64,000 nucleotides of DNA from Phil1 sp040767925 (GCA_040767925.1 JAXGNN010000001.1:558001-622000), one strand, 5' to 3'; shown: positions 42,530-50,749, counted from the first letter of the stretch. Made by a program: numbers and translations. The notes: generated by a model from the sequence alone, not told the origin.

Positions 42530-43414
42530 CTACACGGGCAGGAACTCTTCCATATACGCTTCGATCTCTTCCCGCGACGCCTTCAGCGGCGTGGGCATTT
42601 CCATTTTAAGGGAGACGGCGGCCGTGGCGAAACGCAGCGCGCCGTCCATGCCGCGGCGCCGGCGTTCGGTGATATAGGCCGCGAACACGGTGTCGCCGCG
42701 CCCGCTGCGCCCCGCGATATGCCTTGACACGACGGGCCAGGCAAAAAGCCCCTCCTCGCCGCAAACGATCATCTCCGTGTTGTGGGACACCAGCACCTCG
42801 GCCGCGCCCCATCCTCGGATGACGCGGGCAGCCTCGCGCGTGTCGGACAGCCCCGTGAGCATCTCCGCCTCGGCGGCGTCGGCCTTGAAATAGGTTGTAT
42901 ACGGCAGATATTTCAGCTTTTCGGGCCAGTCGCGGGAGACCATCTCGCCGTCCGCCTCAGGGCAGCGTATAAACCCTTGCGCGTCCGCGGCGACGCGGCT
43001 CAATTTAGAGAGCTCGACTATCATATCGGGATCGATGTCCCCCCGCATGAGCCCCGCCAGTTGGTAAATGGCCGTGTCGACCGGGGGAATGTCCTCCATC
43101 GTAAAAGGGTCGGCTATGGCTACGGCGTCGCTCCGCCTGCGCTCCCGGTCGGCCGTGAAGAATGTGCTGCGTATGGACACGGTCCGCTTCGAAGCACGGG
43201 TATATACGTCGCCAGGCGGCAGGGGCAGATTATCGGCGACGGCCCTGTCCTCCGGCGCGTATTTCGTGACGGCGCCGACCTTTGCGCCGCAGGACGCCGC
43301 GCTATGCGCGGAAAAGGTGATAGCTCCGCCCAAAAGGTATGCTATCTTGCCGGTGTGATCGACCATTATGTCCTTGCTGGGGTGTCCGATGATCAATACA
43401 TCGTAACGGCTCAT
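42530..43414 (-). CDS. PfkB-family kinase, possibly cyclitol kinase
   Basis: 294-residue ribokinase-fold protein. The N-terminus LIIGHPSKDIMVDHTG and the GG pair in YLLGGAITFSAHSA match the family. The catalytic segment is AGRSGRGDTVFAAY, where the usual GAGD is GRGD with the Asp retained. The overall pattern recalls myo-inositol 3-kinases of plants and archaea, which also belong to PfkB, but I cannot confirm this. Lying in the same operon as an Afu-type importer and phosphoesterases, it may phosphorylate the cyclitol or the open-chain product. Confidence 0.83.
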   Translation of the reverse strand: MSRYDVLIIGHPSKDIMVDHTGKIAYLLGGAITFSAHSAASCGAKVGAVTKYAPEDRAVADNLPLPPGDVYTRASKRTVSIRSTFFTADRERRRSDAVAIADPFTMEDIPPVDTAIYQLAGLMRGDIDPDMIVELSKLSRVAADAQGFIRCPEADGEMVSRDWPEKLKYLPYTTYFKADAAEAEMLTGLSDTREAARVIRGWGAAEVLVSHNTEMIVCGEEGLFAWPVVSRHIAGRSGRGDTVFAAYITERRRRGMDGALRFATAAVSLKMEMPTPLKASREEIEAYMEEFLPV

Positions 43415-43438
43415 GTTGTCCCTGTCCTTTCATGGAAA

Positions 43439-43906
43439 TCATTTCTTCTTCAAACGGTGCGCGGCGTAGAGGCCGCCCGAAACGAGAACCCCGCAGGCAA
43501 GCGGAGCGGGGAGCACCGTCCCCAGGAATATCATAAAGGCGGTCAGCGCATCGCCCTCGAAAATGAACAGCGCCGCGATGGCTATGACCGCCGCATAGAT
43601 CAATATCATAAGATAAGCGGCGACGATGAGCCGCTTATCGCGCAAGAAAAAGAACGGCACATTGCACACAAGCGCCGCGAGCAACGCGGGTATCCCGCTT
43701 TCGAACAGGTTGAGCCAGCCGCCCGTAAGCGGGCGCGCCAGGCCGGCGAAATAGTTGTGGATTGGCTCGACGAGAACGCTTAACAGTATCACATGAACCG
43801 CAACGAGCAAAAACGACAGGAAGACGGCATAGACGAAGAAGGAGCTTTTGGCCCGCCCGTTCTTTGAAAACGACATCATCTCCTGAAAAAAGCTTTTCTT
43901 TTCCAT
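43439..43906 (-). CDS. Small membrane protein, unknown
   Basis: 155-residue protein with four predicted membrane segments (about residues 22-45, 62-80, 90-108 and 112-140) and basic ends. GAGGAG precedes the ATG at 43906. It lies between the binding-protein gene and the kinase gene. No family is recognised. It could be an accessory transporter subunit or a small integral membrane protein with an unrelated role. Confidence 0.7.
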   Translation of the reverse strand: MEKKSFFQEMMSFSKNGRAKSSFFVYAVFLSFLLVAVHVILLSVLVEPIHNYFAGLARPLTGGWLNLFESGIPALLAALVCNVPFFFLRDKRLIVAAYLMILIYAAVIAIAALFIFEGDALTAFMIFLGTVLPAPLACGVLVSGGLYAAHRLKKK

Positions 43907-43928
43907 GTGCGACTCCTCTTCAAGAAAA

Positions 43929-43993
43929 TTCCCCCTCTGTCCGCGGTGAAACGAAGACGCGGCGAGCCGTCCCACACGGCAAACAGAGGGGAA
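43929..43993 (-). promoter_or_regulatory. Long hairpin after the Afu-type binding-protein gene
   Basis: An 11-bp outer pairing (TTCCCCTCTGT with ACAGAGGGGGAA-like arm) encloses a structured loop of about 40 nt. On the minus strand it is followed by AATTTTCTT. It lies 37 nt after the SBP stop, so it probably works as an attenuator or stability element, like the hairpins behind the other two binding-protein genes. Confidence 0.5.
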
Positions 43994-44029
43994 ATCTATG
44001 GACTTCGATCAAGGGGCTGATTTACCGGC

Positions 44030-45358
44030 TTACTTGCTGAGCCAGTAGTCCCAGAACTCCCTCGTTACCTGATAAATCGGGTTGACCTGTTTTACGTTGG
44101 CCGGGAGGGAGTTGGTATCGCCTATGGCGACGGGGTTCTTCGTGTCGGGGATGTCATCCCTGAGCGACCAGTTGCCCATGCCGGTGAACGGCTTGAAGCC
44201 CGCGCTCATGTTATCGCCGCCGAGGTCTCCCGAGGCGTAGCGCATCAACAGGCGCACGCCGGCCGGATGCTTGGTGCCGGCTACGACATACATATAGTTG
44301 ATGCCGGGCACCGTGAGGAACGGATCCATCTCAAGTATCCAGGAGATGGGAGCCTCTTCGGTGGAGTTCTTCATCTTGCCCGCCGAGCAGACGCCTATCG
44401 TCTTCATCGTAGATTGCTGGACGGATGCGACGATCTCGTCGCCGTCGTCGATGAATGTAAGTTTCTCTTTCTGGGACAGACGGTAGACGAACTCATAACC
44501 GGCATTGTTCGGCACGACCGCTTCCTTGGTGACGCCGAATCCGACGCTGGCGTCGTAGGTATACTCGATGTCCTTGCCGTACTTCGCCTTGTAGCCTTCC
44601 GCCATCTTGTCCGCGTTGTTGACCATCGTGCAGAACACGACCAGCATGGTTTCATCCTCGGAGGGGTTCTTCATGAGCAGGTTCACGTCCTCGTCGAGGA
44701 GATCCCACCAGCTGCTTATGGGCGCGCCGTCCGGGAACATATTCACGCTGTAGTACATCATGGTCGCGCCGCAGTAGAGCGGGAAGCCGTACTCAAGGTA
44801 CGCGGTGTCGAAGTGCTCGCAGATATCCCTGGGATAGAAGTGCTCGAGGTATCCGTAGGGCCAGAAATCGATGTTGATTTCTCCGGTGCCGTCCTTGAGG
44901 AACAGCATATCGGCCGTCCTCGCGCCGGCGCCCTTCTCGATCTCGAACTTGGGAATGATATCGCCGGTGTCCATGTCTTCCACTTGGATCGTAAGGCCCG
45001 GATAGTCCTGCGGGAAGGTTTCGGCGACGTTGTTCCACTTGGAGGACGAGGAGTAAACGATGATGGGCTCCGAGGGCTCCTGCAACGCCATCTGATACAG
45101 CTCGTCGGAGGTCATGTCGCTCCACTCGTCGTACGGCACTTCGAAAGTATCATCGGCGCCCTCGTACAGGCCGCCGCCGCTCGGCTCCTCCGTGCCCTCG
45201 CCGGGTTCGGGCGAAGTGACCGGGGGTTCCGTCTGTTGGACTGGTGTCGGCTCTCCCGGCGTGGACCCCGGAGTCGCCGGAGTATTGCAGGCCGCCAGCA
45301 GCATAGTCAGCGTGAGAATCAAAGCCAGGATGCGCAGCAGTTTAGGTGCTCTTTTCAT
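44030..45358 (-). CDS. Afu/Fbp-type ABC solute-binding lipoprotein
   Basis: 442-residue receptor. A lipoprotein signal (LRILALILTLTMLLAACN, lipobox LAAC) is followed by a Pro/Thr/Glu-rich linker of about 50 residues. The mature domain fits family-1/AfuA-FbpA-type binding proteins (IIVYSSSSKWNNVAETF, then YPGLTIQVEDMDTGDIIPKF). Members bind ferric ion, but AfuA of Actinobacillus binds hexose phosphates. Because the neighbours are phosphatases and cyclitol enzymes and not iron genes, a phosphorylated cyclitol is the more likely ligand. Confidence 0.88.
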   Translation of the reverse strand: MKRAPKLLRILALILTLTMLLAACNTPATPGSTPGEPTPVQQTEPPVTSPEPGEGTEEPSGGGLYEGADDTFEVPYDEWSDMTSDELYQMALQEPSEPIIVYSSSSKWNNVAETFPQDYPGLTIQVEDMDTGDIIPKFEIEKGAGARTADMLFLKDGTGEINIDFWPYGYLEHFYPRDICEHFDTAYLEYGFPLYCGATMMYYSVNMFPDGAPISSWWDLLDEDVNLLMKNPSEDETMLVVFCTMVNNADKMAEGYKAKYGKDIEYTYDASVGFGVTKEAVVPNNAGYEFVYRLSQKEKLTFIDDGDEIVASVQQSTMKTIGVCSAGKMKNSTEEAPISWILEMDPFLTVPGINYMYVVAGTKHPAGVRLLMRYASGDLGGDNMSAGFKPFTGMGNWSLRDDIPDTKNPVAIGDTNSLPANVKQVNPIYQVTREFWDYWLSK

Positions 45359-45449
45359 GACGCTTCTTCTCCTTCATATATAGATTTTGGTCGGTATAAT
45401 GAAGCTTTCCACGCGGTGGAAAGGGTCATCCGTTGGGTGCAGGCACGCG

Positions 45450-46574
45450 TCACTTCTTTGCCTTCTTGATAAGGCGCGTGCTCCCGGCGTCGTATATGTT
45501 GATTCTATTGGGCTTTATGTAGAAATAAACGGTATCGTTCATCGGGTACTCCACGATACCAAGCTGTTTCGCGATAAACTCCTGCCCGCCGCAGACCAGC
45601 GTGGTGAGGGTTTCGGAGCCGGCCGGCTGAGACGTGTATATCGTGCCGGCGATATACCTTTCCTCCGGCGTTACGGAGAGCCGTATCTGCTCGGGCCGGA
45701 AACCGAATACACACGGGAATTCCACGCCGCGGGGGATTTCCTCGCTGGTGAGATCCTCCCTGGAGAACTCGTACTTCCCTAAAGCGCACTCCGCCTTGAG
45801 GACGCCGTTTTCAAATATGGCCGTTCCATGCAGCAAGTTGATGCGCGGATTGCCTATGAAGTCGGCCGCCTCAAGATCGATCGGATTCGTGTACAGCTCC
45901 ATCGGGGTGGCCACCTGCGATAGCTGCCCCGCCTTGAACAGGGCGATCCGGGTGGACATGGTGAGCGCCTCCGTCTGGTCGTGCGTCACGTAGACTATGG
46001 TTGTGCCCATCTCCAAGTGCATGCGCTTCAGCTCGGAACGCATGTCTATGCGCAGCTTGGCGTCCAGGTTGGACAGCGGCTCGTCGAGCAGCAGCACCTT
46101 GGGATCCGTCGCTATGGAGCGGGCTATGGCGACGCGCTGCTGCTGGCCGCCCGACAGCTCCGTGGGATAGCGTTTGTCGAGTTCCCCTATGCGCATCAGC
46201 TCGAGGGACCTCTCCACCTTTTTCTTGATGTTGGCCGCGTGTACCTTCTTGATCTTGAGCCCAAAGGCGACATTGTCATAAACCGTCATGTGCGGCCATA
46301 GCGCGTACGATTGGAACACCAGGTTGAGGCCGCGGTTTCCAGGCGGCTCGAAAAACGCCTCGTCAACGTCGATCATCTTCTTGTCGCCTATGAACATCCT
46401 GCCGTTCTGAGGCTGCTCCAATCCCGCTATGACGCGCAGAGTCGTGGTTTTGCCGCAGCCGGACGGGCCGAGCAGAGTCATAAACTCGCCGTCCTCGATG
46501 GTCAGATTGAGGCTTTTGAGAACGTGGTTGTCGCCGTAAAACTTATCGATGTCCGTAAGTTGAATTCTGCTCAT
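45450..46574 (-). CDS. Afu/Pot/Ugp-type ABC ATPase
   Basis: 374-residue ATPase with C-terminal TOBE-type domain. Walker A is GPSGCGKTT, the signature LSGGQQQRVAIARSI and Walker B LLLDEPLSNLD, with the H-loop VYVTHDQTEA. The tail (FGFRPEQIRL) is the regulatory fold of sugar, phosphate-ester and iron importers. It lies between permease and binding-protein genes, 60 nt after the permease stop, and energises that importer. Confidence 0.93.
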   Translation of the reverse strand: MSRIQLTDIDKFYGDNHVLKSLNLTIEDGEFMTLLGPSGCGKTTTLRVIAGLEQPQNGRMFIGDKKMIDVDEAFFEPPGNRGLNLVFQSYALWPHMTVYDNVAFGLKIKKVHAANIKKKVERSLELMRIGELDKRYPTELSGGQQQRVAIARSIATDPKVLLLDEPLSNLDAKLRIDMRSELKRMHLEMGTTIVYVTHDQTEALTMSTRIALFKAGQLSQVATPMELYTNPIDLEAADFIGNPRINLLHGTAIFENGVLKAECALGKYEFSREDLTSEEIPRGVEFPCVFGFRPEQIRLSVTPEERYIAGTIYTSQPAGSETLTTLVCGGQEFIAKQLGIVEYPMNDTVYFYIKPNRINIYDAGSTRLIKKAKK

Positions 46575-46634
46575 ATCGGATCGGGTTCCTTTCTATAACT
46601 GTCGTTTTACATCAAGCCCATGCGGATGCGGGCG

Positions 46635-48479
46635 TCAACCCCAGCTCTTGCCGATGTCCGCTCCCGCGAATCTGTTGGCGAGGTAATAGGAAACCAGAAC
46701 AAACAGCATGATGATTACGGCAACGGCGTCCGCCTGCTGGGGAAGCACCTCATTGTTGAACCAGAAGGCGAGCGCGGAGAGGTTGCGGTTCTGCGGGGTG
46801 GACAGAATGAGTATGAGATCCAGCTCCTTGGCGATAGAGATGAACGTGAGCATAAATCCGGACCAAAACCCCTGTTTGGCAAGCGGCACGATTATCTTCC
46901 CCATCTTCCGGAAGAAGCCGGCACCCGCAACCTCGGCCGCTTCCTCAAGTTCCCTGCCGATTTGGAGCATATTGGCGGTGCCGGCGCGGCTGGCGAAAGG
47001 AAAGTGCTTCACCACCGAAATTAAGACGAGTATCGCAAACGTACCGTGCAGCGCGGGTATTATCCACCGGGGCTGCGCCCACATGGCGAGGTACATCGTG
47101 GCAAACGCCACCGAGGGTATGAGGTACGGTATGAAAACCAGCTGCTCGGTCAGCTTTCCATACCATTTGCCTCGGCCGCGCGAGCTGATATAGCCGAGTA
47201 TCTGGCCGCTCAGGGCGGTGATTATGGACGCGATAAGCGTGAGCCTTACGGTGTTCCAGAGCGCGTTGAAGAACATAGGATGCTGGAATATGCCCGGCTC
47301 TCGCTCCCAGTTGGGCGTCCCGACGACAAAGTCGGTCTGTTGCGGCGCAATCCAGTTGCGCAGCGTGAAATTGCCCGCCCGGTACCCCAGCGAAGGATTA
47401 TACAAGAATGTTTCCATCAATAGGATAAACATGGGTATGACCATGGCGACAAGCAGGAAGACGAGCAGGATGGCCGCGACGACAATCTTTGCCTTGCCCA
47501 GGCGCATCTCCGTCTTCCTCCCGCCCTTGCCTCCGATGGAGGAATAGGATTTGCGCGTTCCGATGAATATTTGATTGGCGAATATGGTGCCGGACGCGAG
47601 CACGATCATAACCATCGTCATGACGAATGCCGTGGACGTTTCACCGCGTGCGGCGGCCTGCCCCATCCTTGTGGCGAGCGTGAAATATTTGATGCGGTTG
47701 CCGAGGTTCGCCGCGACGCCGTATGTGCCCAACGCCTTGGAGAACGTCATGATCGCGGCGGACAGTATCGAAGGCATGATGAGCGGGAATGTGATCTTTC
47801 GGAGGATCTGCGGAGAGGACGCGCCCTGAATGGCGCCCATCTCCTCCAATTCGCTGTTGATGGATCGCAGCGCCCCGGACACGGTGATATAGGTAAAGGC
47901 ATAGTAGTGCAGCGACAGCACCAAAATAATCGCTATCGGCCCGTAGGCCAGCCCGTCCGGAATTTCCATCCCCATTGCCGTTAGCAAGCCCGGCACGCCG
48001 TATCGATCGTTCCGGAACACGGCGAGCCACGCCATGGATTTGACCCATGAGGGTATCATGTAAGGCACGAGCACGCACAGGCTCAGTACGCGCTTAAAGG
48101 GCAGGTCGCTGCGGACCATCAGCCACGCCAGAATCGCGCCCAGGGGGATGGAGATGAGCGAAGCGCCTGTGGCTATGACAAATGAGTTCCCAAGCGGCTC
48201 CCACAGGTAGATGGACGACATATTGCTGCCGAATACGTATATCCAATAGTAAGTCGTGAACCCGCCCGGATCCGTATGCAGACGCCTCGCCTCCGGCGGC
48301 GCCAGCGTAAACGAACTCGAAATCAGCATGACTAAAGGTATGATGACCGTTATGAACAACACGACGAGCGCGACGAACACCATTACGTTGAAAGGATTGC
48401 CCGTCAGCGCCAGAAATTTGTTTTTCAGCCGGGTCCATGAAAAGGCTCTTTTGAATCGTTCTTTTCGTGCTTTTGCCAT
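46635..48479 (-). CDS. Fused Afu/Fbp-type ABC permease (two modules in one chain)
   Basis: 614-residue permease holding two six-span modules, as in FbpB and AfuB. The first module covers residues 1-290, the second starts around LGKAKIVVAAILLVFLL. Both have an EAA-type coupling loop (EEMGAIQGASSPQILRKIT and EEAAEVAGAGFFRKMGKII). The ATG at 48479 yields MAKARKERFKRAFSWT and a normal cytoplasmic start; the longer frame upstream crosses the operator and is not chosen. It is the first gene of the operon permease-ATPase-SBP-membrane-kinase-EEP-MBL. Confidence 0.91.
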   Translation of the reverse strand: MAKARKERFKRAFSWTRLKNKFLALTGNPFNVMVFVALVVLFITVIIPLVMLISSSFTLAPPEARRLHTDPGGFTTYYWIYVFGSNMSSIYLWEPLGNSFVIATGASLISIPLGAILAWLMVRSDLPFKRVLSLCVLVPYMIPSWVKSMAWLAVFRNDRYGVPGLLTAMGMEIPDGLAYGPIAIILVLSLHYYAFTYITVSGALRSINSELEEMGAIQGASSPQILRKITFPLIMPSILSAAIMTFSKALGTYGVAANLGNRIKYFTLATRMGQAAARGETSTAFVMTMVMIVLASGTIFANQIFIGTRKSYSSIGGKGGRKTEMRLGKAKIVVAAILLVFLLVAMVIPMFILLMETFLYNPSLGYRAGNFTLRNWIAPQQTDFVVGTPNWEREPGIFQHPMFFNALWNTVRLTLIASIITALSGQILGYISSRGRGKWYGKLTEQLVFIPYLIPSVAFATMYLAMWAQPRWIIPALHGTFAILVLISVVKHFPFASRAGTANMLQIGRELEEAAEVAGAGFFRKMGKIIVPLAKQGFWSGFMLTFISIAKELDLILILSTPQNRNLSALAFWFNNEVLPQQADAVAVIIMLFVLVSYYLANRFAGADIGKSWG

Positions 48480-48619
48480 GTTTGTCCCTCCATGATGCTG
48501 TGTAGAAATGCTGTGTAGCTGTTCAGGGAAAGGGAAGAAGCCGCAACGCGACGCGCGCCCGTATCGGGGTTTGAGTTCCATGGAGCGGCCTTATCGATAC
48601 CATTCGGCCGTTCAGATTG

Positions 48620-48633
48620 CGCAAACGTTTGCG
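48620..48633. promoter_or_regulatory. LacI operator, site 3 (importer operon), perfect palindrome
   Basis: CGCAAACGTTTGCG is a perfect 14-bp palindrome, the best of the four copies. It lies about 55 bp downstream of the -10 box of the importer promoter, so it could act as a roadblock. The core is the classic LacI/GalR half-site pattern, also seen in the E. coli PurR box. Confidence 0.8.
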
Positions 48634-48688
48634 TTATGCAATAAGAGCAATAGGACTATTATCCATAATTGCTATGGTTTATGTTCGT

Positions 48689-48717
48689 ATCTTACAAGGT
48701 ATGAACGGGTTTGTCAA
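48689..48717 (-). promoter_or_regulatory. Promoter of the Afu-type importer operon
   Basis: Minus strand: TTGACA (48712-48717), 17-bp spacer, TAAGAT (48689-48694). Confidence 0.65.
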
Positions 48718-48843
48718 TAGTCGCGCATAAATCGCTTAAAAATTGCCGTGCCGCCGCATCGGCCGCCGGATTTGACGCCCGAAAATGCCTGGGATGGCTT
48801 GGCAAAACGCACGAGCGCGGATTATCGGGCGCCGCTTTTCATA

Positions 48844-48872
48844 TTGACACGCAATATGCGATGTAGTATCAT
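48844..48872 (+). promoter_or_regulatory. Promoter of the HAD-oxidoreductase operon
   Basis: TTGACA (48844-48849), 17-bp spacer, TATCAT (48867-48872). Transcription would start near 48880. Confidence 0.75.
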
Positions 48873-48888
48873 ACGCCTATAGCCGTTA

Positions 48889-48902
48889 CGACAACGTTTG
48901 CG
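48889..48902. promoter_or_regulatory. LacI operator, site 4 (HAD-oxidoreductase operon)
   Basis: CGACAACGTTTGCG differs from the perfect site at two positions in its left arm. It is centred about 23 bp past the -10 box, the same geometry as site 2. Confidence 0.65.
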
Positions 48903-48979
48903 TAATGGCAAAAGCTCCGAAAACAAGCTTGTCGGTTGCCGGATTCATGCTGAATGATCCTGAGGAAGAAAGGTATAAC

Positions 48980-49711
48980 ATGCGCATAAACACTGTTTTT
49001 TTCGACCATGGGAGCACGCTTCGCTGCACGGCTCCCGCGCCTGAATTTCAGGCGGAAGCGGCGGAAAACCTCCTGCGCCTGACCGGGGCGGACATGAGCG
49101 TGGGCGAATTGCTGAAGCTTCTGGAGGAGAACAAGAAGAAGCTGCGCAAGTATCAGCTGGAGGAGATGCTTGAGCTGTCGGAGGTCGAGCTGTGGCAGCA
49201 GTTCCTATTGCCGGGCTTTCCCAAGGACGAGATCGCCGCAAAGGCGCGCGAGCTCACGCGCCACTGGCGCAATTGCGACGGCGTACGCCCCGAGAGAACG
49301 GGGGTTCGGGAGACGCTTGAGGAGCTCGCCGCCCGCGGTTACAAGCTGGGCATCATCGCCAACACCCCGTCCGAGCATGAGGTGCTCGACTGGCTCAATG
49401 AGAGCGGCATGTCCAAATATTTTAAAACCGTCATTCTCTCGGCAAAAGTCCGGATACGCAAGCCCGACCCGGCAATCTATCTGCTTGCCGCGAGGGCCAT
49501 AGGCGCATCGCCGGAGGAATGCGCCTACGTGGGGGATAATCCGTCCAGGGATATCGAGGGAACGCTCGCTTCGGGCTTCGGGATGGCGGTTTGCATATAC
49601 GAGCCCAACACCCTCGCCAAGGAGCCTCCTGTAAAGGAGTACGCCGCCAGCCGCATCATACGGGAGATACCGGAATTGCTGGATATTTTCCCGCCGCTTT
49701 ATATTTCATAA
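48980..49711 (+). CDS. HAD-superfamily hydrolase, cyclitol-regulon paralogue 4
   Basis: 243-residue HAD hydrolase, a clear paralogue of the three in the HAD-iol operon. Motif I is FFDHGSTLR (nucleophile Asp9, Gly at the second position), motif II IIANTPSEHEVLDWL, motif III RIRKPDPAIYL and motif IV YVGDNPSRDIEGTLASG. AGGAAGAAAGG precedes the ATG at 48980; an upstream ATG at 48905 overlaps the operator region and is rejected. It is followed at 24 nt by an oxidoreductase gene. Confidence 0.9.
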   Translation: MRINTVFFDHGSTLRCTAPAPEFQAEAAENLLRLTGADMSVGELLKLLEENKKKLRKYQLEEMLELSEVELWQQFLLPGFPKDEIAAKARELTRHWRNCDGVRPERTGVRETLEELAARGYKLGIIANTPSEHEVLDWLNESGMSKYFKTVILSAKVRIRKPDPAIYLLAARAIGASPEECAYVGDNPSRDIEGTLASGFGMAVCIYEPNTLAKEPPVKEYAASRIIREIPELLDIFPPLYIS

Positions 49712-49735
49712 TCAATAAGCAGGAGGTATCGTTCC

Positions 49736-50749
49736 ATGTCAGAGCTGAATATCGGCATTGCGGGCCTTGGGCGCCTGGGCAGGATTCACGCGGAGAACAT
49801 CGCGTTCCGCGTGACGGGCGCGCGGCTTGCGGCGGCGTGCAGCATCATACCCGACGAGCTTGTTTTCGCAAAAAACTCCCTGGGCGTCGAATATTGCACG
49901 GACAGCTATACGGATTTATTAAAGGCGCCGGGACTCGACGCCATAGCCATCGTTACGACGAGCGGGCTCCACGCCGCCCAGATCGAGCAGGCGCTTGACG
50001 CGGGCAAGCATGTGTTCTGCGAAAAGCCGCTGGGCGTGGCCATGGATGAGTGCCGCGTCGCGGAGCGCGCGGTGGAAAAGCACCCCGACTTGATATTCCA
50101 GCTTGGCTTCATGAGGCGGTTCGATCCGTCGTACGCCTACGCGAAGAAGAAGGTCGACGAAGGCTTGATCGGAACGCCGTATCTTGTAAAAACCTGCGGG
50201 CTCGATCCCGTAAAGTTCGTCGAGGGGGCGTTGAAATTCGCGCCGACAAGCGGCGGCCTGTTTCTGGATATGGCGGTACATGATATAGACGTTGCGCGGT
50301 GGTTCCTGGGCTCCGACCCCGTTTCGGTGACGGCGTTCGGTTCCAGCTTCGGATACCCGGCCTTCGCCGAATTCGGCGACTGCGAGGCGGGCGTCGCTCT
50401 ATATCGGCATGAAAACGGCGCTATGTCCACCATACATGTAGGGAGGACGGCTTCTCACGGATATCATATCGAAACGGAAATAATCGGCACGCTCGGCTCG
50501 CTGCGGATAGGCGGCATACCGCGGAAGAATCAGTGCGAGATCTATGGTGCGGATGGGGTGCTGACCGAGTGTCCCGAGCATTTCCCCGAGCGTTTTGCCG
50601 ACGCCTACCGGCTTGAAATGCAGGCGTTCGTGGACGCGGTGCGGGAAAACCGAAAACCGAATATAACCGTATACGACGGCACGGCCTGCACAAAGATCGG
50701 ATACGCCACCACAGAGGCGTTCAAGACGGGCGAAATGGTGAAAATATGA
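49736..50749 (+). CDS. Second Gfo/Idh/MocA oxidoreductase (inositol-dehydrogenase-like)
   Basis: 337-residue oxidoreductase. The Rossmann start is IGIAGLGRLGRIHAENI, the catalytic region HVFCEKPLGVAMDE and GGLFLDMAVHDIDVARWFLG. It is related to but distinct from the IolG-like protein at 39297-40313. Two such enzymes in one regulon could handle different cyclitol stereoisomers or interconvert them by oxidation and reduction (as inositol epimerisation is done elsewhere). It is preceded by AGGAGG. Confidence 0.88.
   Translation: MSELNIGIAGLGRLGRIHAENIAFRVTGARLAAACSIIPDELVFAKNSLGVEYCTDSYTDLLKAPGLDAIAIVTTSGLHAAQIEQALDAGKHVFCEKPLGVAMDECRVAERAVEKHPDLIFQLGFMRRFDPSYAYAKKKVDEGLIGTPYLVKTCGLDPVKFVEGALKFAPTSGGLFLDMAVHDIDVARWFLGSDPVSVTAFGSSFGYPAFAEFGDCEAGVALYRHENGAMSTIHVGRTASHGYHIETEIIGTLGSLRIGGIPRKNQCEIYGADGVLTECPEHFPERFADAYRLEMQAFVDAVRENRKPNITVYDGTACTKIGYATTEAFKTGEMVKI

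Larger units (their letters stand above)
48480..48979. other. Divergent regulatory gap of 500 nt
   Basis: Contains the promoters and operators for both flanking operons: operator 48620-48633 and promoter 48689-48717 for the importer operon, and promoter 48844-48872 and operator 48889-48902 for the HAD-oxidoreductase operon. The importer leader is about 200 nt. I see no gene in it. Confidence 0.7.

Noticed and set aside
44030..48479. Ferric-iron importer
   Set aside because: Family resemblance alone supports it. The promoter has a LacI operator and no Fur-like box, and the neighbours are cyclitol and phosphoester enzymes.
30546..48902. PurR boxes
   Set aside because: The motif core equals the E. 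coli PurR box, but the target genes are not purine genes and a LacI gene is adjacent to two sites.
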